Shown: positions 55,840 to 64,000 of the stretch, one piece after another
Numbering within the stretch: the stretch's first letter is position 1
How the letters are laid out: the number at the start of each line of letters is the position of its first letter
Source of the DNA: Sphingomonadaceae bacterium
GTDB taxonomy: Bacteria > Pseudomonadota > Alphaproteobacteria > Sphingomonadales > Sphingomonadaceae
Assembly: GCA_947454135.1 (NCBI GenBank)
Contig: CANGJI010000003.1
Coordinates: forward strand, 1-64,000
Direction: 5' to 3'
DNA: 64,000 bases
Position numbers and translations under genes: made by a program
Notes under the pieces: model-generated
What the model saw: the letters and a program-made list of their open reading frames with translations, nothing else
Told to the model about the DNA's origin: nothing
The model's database searches: none

Positions 55840-56298
55840 CTACCCCTGGCGCGGTTTCGTGCGCTTGAAAGTGCCGGAGAAGGCAAGCGACGGTTCGCCA
55901 TCGGCGGTAATGAGACCGCGCGCGAAAACGAGGCTGCGACCGGCGCGGATCACCTCTCCGCGTGCTTCGAGCAGTTGACCGGCGTGGGCCGGGCCGACGA
56001 ATTCCGCGTTGAAGGTCACGGTCACGCCGCTCATTTCCTCGCCAGTGGCGCTGGCGATCATGAACAGCGAAAAATCACCGAAGGTCATCAGACAGCCGCC
56101 GTGAATGCTGCCATGCGCGTTGCAGTTCCTGGCGCGCGGACGGAAGCCGGTGACCACGCCCCGCTCGTCACGCCGCACGTAGAACGGCCCGACATCGTCC
56201 TCGAACGGATCGTTGCCCGCCCAGTGATACCATCCCGCCCATTCCGGATCGGCGGCGGGCTCAAGTTTTCCTGCAAATGGCGGGGTTTCGGTCGTCAT
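55840..56298 (-). CDS. PaaI-like hotdog-fold thioesterase
   Basis: This 152-aa protein is a hotdog thioesterase that hydrolyses acyl-CoA. The family core is NAHGSIHGGCLMTFGDFSLFMIAS, with HGG and the acidic residue one turn later, and the last strand GRSLVFARGLITADGEPSLAFSGTF. The start at 56298 is chosen from the domain boundary. It is divergent from ftsB with a 195-bp gap in which no specific element was recognised. Acyl substrate unknown. Confidence 0.9.
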   Translation of the reverse strand: MTTETPPFAGKLEPAADPEWAGWYHWAGNDPFEDDVGPFYVRRDERGVVTGFRPRARNCNAHGSIHGGCLMTFGDFSLFMIASATGEEMSGVTVTFNAEFVGPAHAGQLLEARGEVIRAGRSLVFARGLITADGEPSLAFSGTFKRTKPRQG

Positions 56299-56493
56299 GC
56301 TGTAGGTTGGTCCGGAATGGTTGAAGCGCTGCGTCCTAAAGCAGGAAATCCCCCGCGGCCAGTGTGTGCGGCGAGACGAGGGCTGACAGAACCTTGCGTC
56401 AAATGCGAATAACAACCCTGTTCGGCACCTTGTCATACCTCGAATGTGCTTTTCCGGTTGAAACGGCGAGACAAGTATGATTCTGTCTTCTTG

Positions 56494-56805
56494 ATGAAAC
56501 GTCGCCAGACCTCCCTCAAGCTTCCGCGCGAGAGCATGGCCCAGACCCTGTCGCTGATTGCGCTGCTGGTTCTGGGTGCATTTGCGCTGGCAGGGCCAAG
56601 CGGCGTTCTGGCGTGGACCGAAAACGCGCGTCTGCTCGAACAGCGTCAGGCCGAAGTGAAGCAGCTTCAGGCGGAGCGTGATCGGCTGCGTAATCGGGTC
56701 AATCTGCTCGATCCGCGCCATGCCGATCCCGATCTGGTCGGCGAACTGCTGCGGTCGGATCTCAACGTGGCGCATCCGGACGAGATCGTCATTCAGCGCA
56801 AGTAA
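56494..56805 (+). CDS. ftsB: cell-division protein FtsB/DivIC family
   Basis: This 103-aa bitopic membrane protein has one transmembrane helix (LSLIALLVLGAFALAGPSGVL, residues about 19-39) followed by a coiled coil (LLEQRQAEVKQLQAERDRLRNRVNLL) and the C-terminal DPDLVGELLRSDLNVAHPDEIVI tail typical of septum formation initiators. It would link FtsL and FtsQ in the divisome. The ATG at 56494 puts a short basic stretch before the helix; an upstream ATG at 56446 is possible. It is often found near pyruvate dehydrogenase genes in alphaproteobacteria, which is not the case here. Confidence 0.88.
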   Translation: MKRRQTSLKLPRESMAQTLSLIALLVLGAFALAGPSGVLAWTENARLLEQRQAEVKQLQAERDRLRNRVNLLDPRHADPDLVGELLRSDLNVAHPDEIVIQRK

Positions 56806-56851
56806 GGCCGTCCGGCACAACCAGCGCGATCTTTACGGAGCAGCATGAGGC

Positions 56852-57466
56852 ATGACCGTCCACCACGGCCACGATGACGACGATATTGGCGAGGACGGCA
56901 AGGTACCGGTTCCCGCCCATGTGCAAGACGCCATCCGCACCCTGATCCGCTGGTCGGGCGATGATCCCGATCGCGAAGGCCTGCTCGATACGCCGCGCCG
57001 CGTGGCGCGCGCGTGGAAGGAATACTGCCAGGGCTATGGCGAAGACCCGGCCGCGCACCTTGCCCGCCAGTTCGAGGAAGTGGGCGGCTACAATGAACTG
57101 GTGCTGCTGAAGGACATCCCGTTCCAGTCGCACTGCGAACACCACATGGCGCCGATCATCGGGAAGGCGGCCATTGCCTACCTGCCGCGGCACAAGGTGG
57201 TCGGCATTTCCAAGCTGGCGCGCGTGCTCAATGCCTATGCGCGGCGGCTGCAGATTCAGGAGCGGCTGACCGCCGAAGTCGCGACCTGCATCTGGGACAA
57301 TCTCAAGCCCCACGGGGTGGCAGTGGTGATCGAGGCGCAGCACGGCTGCATGACGGGGCGCGGTGTACGCACGCCGGGAGTCGGCATGGTGACGAGCCGC
57401 CTGATGGGCACGTTTCTCGAAGACAATCGCAGCCGCAAGGAAGTGCTCAGCCTGATGGGCTACTGA
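56852..57466 (+). CDS. folE: GTP cyclohydrolase I
   Basis: This 204-aa enzyme converts GTP to dihydroneopterin triphosphate, the first step of tetrahydrofolate synthesis. Zinc ligands are in QSHCEHHMAP and HGCMTGRGV, and GISKLARVLNAYARRLQIQERLT is the conserved substrate-binding helix. The N-terminal 20 residues are His/Asp-rich and variable in the family. Folate is needed by the GcvT-domain demethylases at 13-21 kb, but the genes are not linked. Confidence 0.96.
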   Translation: MTVHHGHDDDDIGEDGKVPVPAHVQDAIRTLIRWSGDDPDREGLLDTPRRVARAWKEYCQGYGEDPAAHLARQFEEVGGYNELVLLKDIPFQSHCEHHMAPIIGKAAIAYLPRHKVVGISKLARVLNAYARRLQIQERLTAEVATCIWDNLKPHGVAVVIEAQHGCMTGRGVRTPGVGMVTSRLMGTFLEDNRSRKEVLSLMGY

Positions 57467-57499
57467 GAAGCGCAATTACGCAAGGGAACAGGCGGACAT

Positions 57500-58375
57500 A
57501 TGCAGGCAATCCTGAAACTGGCTGCTGCATCGCTGGCCCTAGCCGCGCCGATTGCGCTGGCCGCACCCGTCATTCCGCCCGAAATCTATACCGATCCTCC
57601 CGCCGATGCCGCGCACCCGGCTCGGATGGAGGTGCTGCATATTCCGAGCGGCGGGGTGCAAATCAACGGCGTCGCCTATCTCGCGTCGGGCGCCGGTCCG
57701 CACCCGACGGTCATCATCTGCCACGGCTTGCCCGGCAACGAGAAGAACCTCGATCTGGCACAGGCGCTGCGGCGGCGGGGCTGGAACGCCATCACGTTCA
57801 ACTATCGTGGTTCGTGGGGCAGCCCCGGTACGTATCGGTTCGGTCAGAATCCGGAGGATGCCCGCGCTGTGCTGGCGTTCCTGCGGGTGCCTGCCAACGC
57901 CGCTCGCTTTGGTATCGATACGACACGGATGGCCATGGTCGGGCATTCGATGGGCGGGTGGGTAACGGCTCTGACAGGCGCCGCTGAGCCGGACCTTCGC
58001 GGGCTCGTCATGATTTCCGCCGGCGATTTCGGCATGGTCGGCCAGATGCCGGAAGCGGACCGGACGAAGCTGGTTGCCGACAACGCCGAGACGCTCAACA
58101 ATTCGGTGCAGGCGCTTTCGGCCGAACTCGGCGCGCATGCAACGGAATGGGACTATGTGAACCGCGCCGAGGCCCTGAAGGCCATGCCTCTTCTGGTGCT
58201 GACATCGGATGACGGGCTTGCCGCGCATGGCGACGTGCTGGTCGCCGCGGTACGGAAGGCTGGCGGCACCAAAGTGGAGACCGCCCATGTCGCCACGGAT
58301 CACAGCTGGTCCGACCACCGCATCGATCTTGCCGCGCGGGTGATCCGCTTCCTCGAGCCGCTCCTCGGCGGATAG
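57500..58375 (+). CDS. exported alpha/beta-hydrolase
   Basis: This 291-aa protein has a signal peptide (LAAASLALAAPIALAAPV) and an alpha/beta-hydrolase fold. The oxyanion region is VIICHGLPGNEKNLDL, the nucleophile elbow is MAMVGHSMGGW with the serine near residue 153, and the histidine is in VATDHSWSDHRIDL. It may be an esterase or peptidase in the periplasm. Substrate unknown. Confidence 0.88.
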   Translation: MQAILKLAAASLALAAPIALAAPVIPPEIYTDPPADAAHPARMEVLHIPSGGVQINGVAYLASGAGPHPTVIICHGLPGNEKNLDLAQALRRRGWNAITFNYRGSWGSPGTYRFGQNPEDARAVLAFLRVPANAARFGIDTTRMAMVGHSMGGWVTALTGAAEPDLRGLVMISAGDFGMVGQMPEADRTKLVADNAETLNNSVQALSAELGAHATEWDYVNRAEALKAMPLLVLTSDDGLAAHGDVLVAAVRKAGGTKVETAHVATDHSWSDHRIDLAARVIRFLEPLLGG

Positions 58376-58501
58376 GTGCGTGGCGTCGCTTTGCGGCGCC
58401 CAGCAATAAAATATTACCGAACAGTCGTGTTCTGCACATCGCGGCGTGCCTATCTCTCGTTTGGACCCGGACATAATCGGGCCAACGCAGGAGACAGAAC
58501 A

Positions 58502-58951
58502 ATGCGGATGTGTGCGCTCGCCCTGGCGGCGACAACTCTGGCGCTTGGCGCTCCGGCGCAGGCGATGGAATACAAGGCTGTGATCGATCACCCCGTCGGC
58601 CCGATCGCGGCCGACTATGCGGGCACGAGCCATGTCGTGATGCAGCAGGTGGGCAGTGTCGGTGCTGGCGGGCGGATGGACACGCTGCGCTGCCGGTGGA
58701 CTGTTTCGCTCAAGGTGGAGCGTCACGCACGGCTTGGCGCGGGGCAGGAAGCGCGGCAGACGTTGACGCGCTCCGACGTCGTGCAGGGCTCGCTGCCGGG
58801 TTGGTGCCCGCAGCGCGAAGACGCTGCCGAGCGGATCGCGGCGCGGCATCGCGATGATCTCCACGCTGCGCTGATGGCGATGGTGGAGCAGGACCGCGCG
58901 CTGATCCTCGCCGAGACGGAACAACTGCGGGATACCCCGCGCGCGAGCTGA
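58502..58951 (+). CDS. exported hypothetical protein
   Basis: This 149-aa protein has a signal peptide (CALALAATTLALGAPAQAM) and a mature part with two cysteines (TLRCRWTV and PGWCPQRE) likely to form a disulfide. A C-terminal amphipathic helix contains HRDDLHAALMAMVEQDRAL. The start at 58502 follows AGGAGACAG and gives a sensible signal peptide; a longer frame starting at 58376 does not. No family was recognised. The next gene follows after about eight bases and both are envelope proteins, so they may work together. Confidence 0.72.
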   Translation: MRMCALALAATTLALGAPAQAMEYKAVIDHPVGPIAADYAGTSHVVMQQVGSVGAGGRMDTLRCRWTVSLKVERHARLGAGQEARQTLTRSDVVQGSLPGWCPQREDAAERIAARHRDDLHAALMAMVEQDRALILAETEQLRDTPRAS

Positions 58952-58959
58952 ACGGCGTG

Positions 58960-59697
58960 ATGGCTCGACCGGCCATGCTGGCGCTGGCGGGGGCGGCTCT
59001 GCTCCTGCCAGCTGGCGCTGCGCTGGCGGAGCCGCTTGACGCCGGTGCGGAAGCGGCCAGTGACGACATGCGCGCCGGGATCAGCTGGAGTGGAGGGAAA
59101 GCCTCGGCTTCGGTGGATGCCCGGCTCGATCTTGGTGCGCTCGACGCATCTTTGCGCGTGGCTGCGCAGCGCCGATCAGCGCGCCACGCGGGGGCGGACG
59201 TCGTCGCGGATGTGGCGGTTGGCCGGGATTGGAACTTTGGCGCGATAACCGTGCGGACTGAAGCGATCGGCCACGTCTTTGGCGGCGCGGCGCAGCGCAT
59301 GGACTTTGGCGAGTTGGTGCTCGGCGCGCGCTATGGGCTGGGCCTGCTGCGACTTGCGGTGACGGCATGGTACGCCCCGCACCAGAGCACGATTGGCGGC
59401 GACAACCTGCATCTGCGGCTTGCCGGCGATGCGGGACTGCCGGGCCTGCCGATCACACTGCTGGCAAGTGCGGGCTACACCACTGGCAGCGGCAATGAAC
59501 CGCGTTCGGCGCGGCTGCGGCCCGGCGGAGACTATGCCGATTGGAAGCTGGGTGCGGAATACACCCGCTATCCGCTGACATTCGGGCTGGACTACGTGGG
59601 AAATGACATCGCCGCCGTGCGGATCAAGGGTTCTCCCTTTGCAGTTCCCTCTGCCTTGGGCGAGCGCGTGGTTGCGCGTGTGCGCTTAGCCTTCTGA
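58960..59697 (+). CDS. TorF-like outer-membrane beta-barrel
   Basis: This 245-aa protein has a signal peptide (LAGAALLLPAGAALAEP) and alternating hydrophobic strands ending in VVARVRLAF with a terminal phenylalanine, as outer-membrane barrels do. Strand pairs such as LGLLRLAVTAWYAP and PLTFGLDYVGNDIAAVRI support an eight- to ten-strand barrel of the TorF/putative porin family. The start is ATG 58960 (a GTG at 58957 adjoins). Its function is not predictable. Confidence 0.75.
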   Translation: MARPAMLALAGAALLLPAGAALAEPLDAGAEAASDDMRAGISWSGGKASASVDARLDLGALDASLRVAAQRRSARHAGADVVADVAVGRDWNFGAITVRTEAIGHVFGGAAQRMDFGELVLGARYGLGLLRLAVTAWYAPHQSTIGGDNLHLRLAGDAGLPGLPITLLASAGYTTGSGNEPRSARLRPGGDYADWKLGAEYTRYPLTFGLDYVGNDIAAVRIKGSPFAVPSALGERVVARVRLAF

Positions 59698-59790
59698 CCG
59701 ACCTGAGCGATCAGTTCCTGGGGTGTCATGGTCAAAAGCGATCACTGCCATGAACTTTACGCGCTTCTCTCGATAAGTACCTGAGCGTAG

Positions 59791-62010
<2,220 letters not shown>

Positions 62011-62017
62011 GGCCTGG

Positions 62018-62698
62018 TCAGTCCGCAAGGGTCCGCTGGAACAACCGCCTGATCAGCCACGGCTCGAGCAGGCGGCCCAGCACCCATAGCGCGATGAAAA
62101 TACCAGCGAAGACATAGGCGGTGGTGGGGGAGAAGCCTTTCTTCTCCTCATCGCCGCCTTTCTCCTTGTTTTTCTTGTCGTCCTTGGGCTTTTCCGGCGC
62201 GGGCGCGCCGAGGAACTTGTCGACGGGATTGAGCCGGATCTCGCCCTTATGGTCCTGCTTGCCCTTGTCCTTTTGCGCCTGTTCCTCGCTCCCCGGTTTT
62301 TCGAGCGAGCCGAGGAACACGGTCAACTGGGCGACGGCGAGGAATAGCAGGGGCGCGAGGAAGCAATAGAGCAGCGCGCGGCTGACGAGATGGTAGCGCA
62401 GCACCGCGCCGTTCTCATCCCGGTCAATCTGCAAGGTGCCGCTATCGACAATCGAGAGAGGATCCTGCGCCAGCTGGTCATGCTTGGTCACCACGATCAG
62501 ATCGCCCATGCGCGCATGGGTGGTGCCGGAATGCGCGAAAAGCGGTGCTAGGCGATGGAACGCGTCATCCGGTGCCAGCGCGGCCGGGAGAGGCACGTCG
62601 CCGCGGATATGCCAGATCCAGTGGAACAGGCGGAGGATGGGGGTTTTGACGGCAGGGCCGGGGAAGCTGTCCATGTCCGAGGCGCTCAGCGAAGCCAC
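62018..62698 (-). CDS. uncharacterised two-helix membrane protein
   Basis: This 226-aa protein has two hydrophobic helices: LLYCFLAPLLFLAVAQLTVFLG (about 110-131) and AYVFAGIFIALWVLGRLLEPWLI (about 195-217). Between them is a highly charged, low-complexity linker full of Lys, Glu, Asp and Pro. The N-terminal 100 residues look soluble, with PLFAHSGTTHARMGDLIVVTKHDQLAQDPLS. Start is GTG 62698 (or ATG 62674). It lies 3 bp after the hydroxylase gene, in one operon. No family was recognised; a partner role to the hydroxylase is inferred from linkage. Confidence 0.7.
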   Translation of the reverse strand: MASLSASDMDSFPGPAVKTPILRLFHWIWHIRGDVPLPAALAPDDAFHRLAPLFAHSGTTHARMGDLIVVTKHDQLAQDPLSIVDSGTLQIDRDENGAVLRYHLVSRALLYCFLAPLLFLAVAQLTVFLGSLEKPGSEEQAQKDKGKQDHKGEIRLNPVDKFLGAPAPEKPKDDKKNKEKGGDEEKKGFSPTTAYVFAGIFIALWVLGRLLEPWLIRRLFQRTLAD

Positions 62699-62701
62699 GC
62701 G

Positions 62702-63703
62702 TTATTCCGCCGGAACCGCAGTGTGATCGGCGAAGAACGGCTCGCGCGATTTGCGCTCCTTCCATGCCCGCAGCCCCTCGGTGAAGGGATAGAGCATCTG
62801 CTCGCGGATAGACATGCGGCGGCCGCCTTCCATGCCGAGCAGTTCAGCTTCGCCGTCGATGCAGGTGCCGAAGAACCGGTCGATCAGGATGAAGGTGTTG
62901 CAGTAGTTGCTGCGGGTCGATTCGAAATCCTGCGAGTGGTGCAAGCTGTGATGCTCGGTCGTGTTGAAGATGAAGCGCCACCAGCGCGGGCTGTTGAAGC
63001 GCACGTTGATGTGCTGATACGCGCCGACCGACATGCCGATGGCGCCCGCCAGCAGAAACGCGCGCGGCAGGAAATCGAACAGGCCGCCAATGCCAAGCCC
63101 GATCAGGAACAGCTCAAGCGGATTGCCGACCGCGCCTTTGTGGACGTTGAGCTGGGTGATGTAGTGATGCACCGAATGCGGCAGCCACAGCGGATACCAG
63201 TTGTGCATCCCGCGGTGCATCCAATATTGGCAGAAATCGAAGATGAAGATGATCAGGAACGCCTGGATCAGCAACGGCAGGCTGGTGAACCAGGCGAGCT
63301 TTTCGACATCGAGGCTCTTCTGAACGGCTTCGATGATCGCATCGCTGCCGATGTAGTTGTCAACGAGCCGCACGCAGGTTGAGGCAATGCCGACGTAAAA
63401 GAGGTCGGTGGCCAGTTCTTTCCACGTGATCTGCCAGCTCTTGTGGCGCGGGTTCACGAATTCGAGGATCTGAAGAACGACGCGAAAGCCGATCCCTATG
63501 CCGATCGCGGTCGATGCCTTGGCAATCGAATTGGGCGCATAATACCAGAACGCGATCATGCCGAAGAGCACGACGGGCTGGAACCACGTGAAGAACAGCC
63601 GCTTGAACGCGCCGCCCTCGACCTTCGGGATATTTTCCCAGCCGATCGTGACCGGCGATTGGGTTCCAACAATTCGCTTACCGACTCGAATACCGTCCAT
63701 CAT
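62702..63703 (-). CDS. sterol desaturase/fatty acid hydroxylase family membrane protein
   Basis: This 333-aa integral membrane di-iron enzyme has histidine boxes HRGMHNWYPLWLPHSVHH and NTTEHHSLHHS, the pattern of the ERG3/FAH superfamily, set among four or more hydrophobic helices. It would hydroxylate or desaturate a lipid using oxygen. In sphingomonads such enzymes act on sterol-like, carotenoid or sphingolipid substrates; none can be chosen here. Start at ATG 63703 (63700 is an adjacent ATG). Coupled to the downstream membrane protein. Confidence 0.88.
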   Translation of the reverse strand: MMDGIRVGKRIVGTQSPVTIGWENIPKVEGGAFKRLFFTWFQPVVLFGMIAFWYYAPNSIAKASTAIGIGIGFRVVLQILEFVNPRHKSWQITWKELATDLFYVGIASTCVRLVDNYIGSDAIIEAVQKSLDVEKLAWFTSLPLLIQAFLIIFIFDFCQYWMHRGMHNWYPLWLPHSVHHYITQLNVHKGAVGNPLELFLIGLGIGGLFDFLPRAFLLAGAIGMSVGAYQHINVRFNSPRWWRFIFNTTEHHSLHHSQDFESTRSNYCNTFILIDRFFGTCIDGEAELLGMEGGRRMSIREQMLYPFTEGLRAWKERKSREPFFADHTAVPAE

Positions 63704-63790
63704 GTGTCCCCATGGTGCGGTGCAGCGACGGGGAGGATGGCGAATATTTGACAGTCGTCAAGCCCGTAACATCAGGCTTTTTGGGGCAAT

Positions 63791-63833
63791 TCATGCCGCA
63801 GAGCTGCGCGGTATGCGCTGCACTGCGGCATGA
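63791..63833. repeat. perfect 11-bp-arm inverted repeat
   Basis: TCATGCCGCAG and CTGCGGCATGA flank a 21-base spacer, which itself contains GCGC-rich sequence. It lies between the end of the peroxiredoxin gene and the start of the hydroxylase gene, both on the minus strand. No T-run follows on that strand, so it is not a standard intrinsic terminator, though it could be a transcript-end structure or an operator. Confidence 0.5.
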
Positions 63834-63851
63834 GTATTACGAAGTATTACG
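63833..63851. repeat. 10-bp-spaced direct repeat at the peroxiredoxin stop
   Basis: AGTATTACG occurs twice in tandem with a 10-bp period, ending one base before the peroxiredoxin stop codon. It adjoins the inverted repeat at 63791. Meaning unknown. Confidence 0.4.
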
Positions 63852-64000
63852 TCACAGGTTCTCGAGCACATACTCGGCCGAGGAGACCTTGAAGTCGCCC
63901 GGCGCTTCGACATGGAGCTGTTCGACGGTGCCGTCGTTGATAACCATGGCAAAACGCTGGCCGCGGATGCCGAGGCCGAAGCCGGTGCCGTCCATGGTGA
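63852..64000 (-). CDS. peroxiredoxin (Prx5-like), 3' end only
   Basis: The minus strand reads, up to the window edge, TMDGTGFGLGIRGQRFAMVI then NDGTVEQLHVEAPGDFKVSS and AEYVLENL before a TGA at 63854-63852. The DGTGFGLGIRGQRFAMVINDG stretch (read in parts) and the SSAEYVLENL tail are typical of the C-terminus of Prx5/AhpC-TSA-type thiol peroxidases. Most of the gene, with its active-site cysteine, lies beyond the window. Confidence 0.8.
   Translation of the reverse strand, partial: TMDGTGFGLGIRGQRFAMVINDGTVEQLHVEAPGDFKVSSAEYVLENL

Overview
The window is G+C-rich, gene-dense bacterial chromosome. Four TonB-dependent receptors in 64 kb, a TorF-like porin, tight ATGA-coupled operons and mainly catabolic gene content all suggest an alphaproteobacterium of the Sphingomonadales (Novosphingobium/Sphingobium-like). 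This is inferred from gene content; no rRNA or tRNA gene was seen. No phage, transposase, CRISPR array or replication origin was recognised.

Layout. 0-8.2 kb: a thiolase/CoA-transferase pair, an Lrp-type regulator divergent from an AceE-like stand-alone E1 enzyme, and a TonB receptor. 8.2-23.8 kb: after a palindromic repeat element come two co-directional operons that together encode almost the whole route choline -> betaine aldehyde -> glycine betaine -> dimethylglycine -> sarcosine -> glycine, plus serine -> pyruvate (betB, betA, an APC permease, dimethylglycine dehydrogenase, a GbcA-like Rieske demethylase, soxBDAG, a YbaK-type tRNA deacylase, sdaA). Glycerol kinase follows. 25.5-30.6 kb (minus strand): a tryptophan-tryptophylquinone (TTQ) amine dehydrogenase set (heavy chain, MauE, MauD, light chain), a cytochrome c, XdhC and a MocA-like cytidylyltransferase. 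31-34.6 kb: a TetR regulator divergent from a molybdenum hydroxylase (iorAB type), the probable client of XdhC/MocA. 34.9-42.9 kb: a TonB receptor divergent from a TPR-sulfotransferase, a smaller BtuB-like receptor and a GNAT acetyltransferase.

43-53 kb is the most distinctive part. A TonB receptor and a GntR/FCD regulator diverge over a perfect 10-bp palindrome. A second core of that palindrome sits on the start codon of the following gene. The regulator is followed by an HMG-CoA-lyase-like enzyme, an ATP-dependent HyuA/HyuB hydrolase, a family III CoA transferase and an N-carbamoylsarcosine-amidohydrolase-like enzyme. Chemically this can be read as ring opening of a cyclic imide, lactam or ureide, half-amide hydrolysis, CoA activation and C-C cleavage, with outer-membrane uptake under the same regulator. 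The substrate is unknown. A MarR regulator follows, preceded by a phased 22-bp array of palindromes.

53.6-64 kb is mostly ordinary chromosome: a KefB-type antiporter, a thioesterase, FtsB, FolE, an alpha/beta hydrolase, three envelope or hypothetical proteins, KatG (its Shine-Dalgarno sequence lies inside a perfect hairpin), a sterol-desaturase-like hydroxylase with an unknown membrane partner, and the 3' end of a peroxiredoxin gene that runs off the window.
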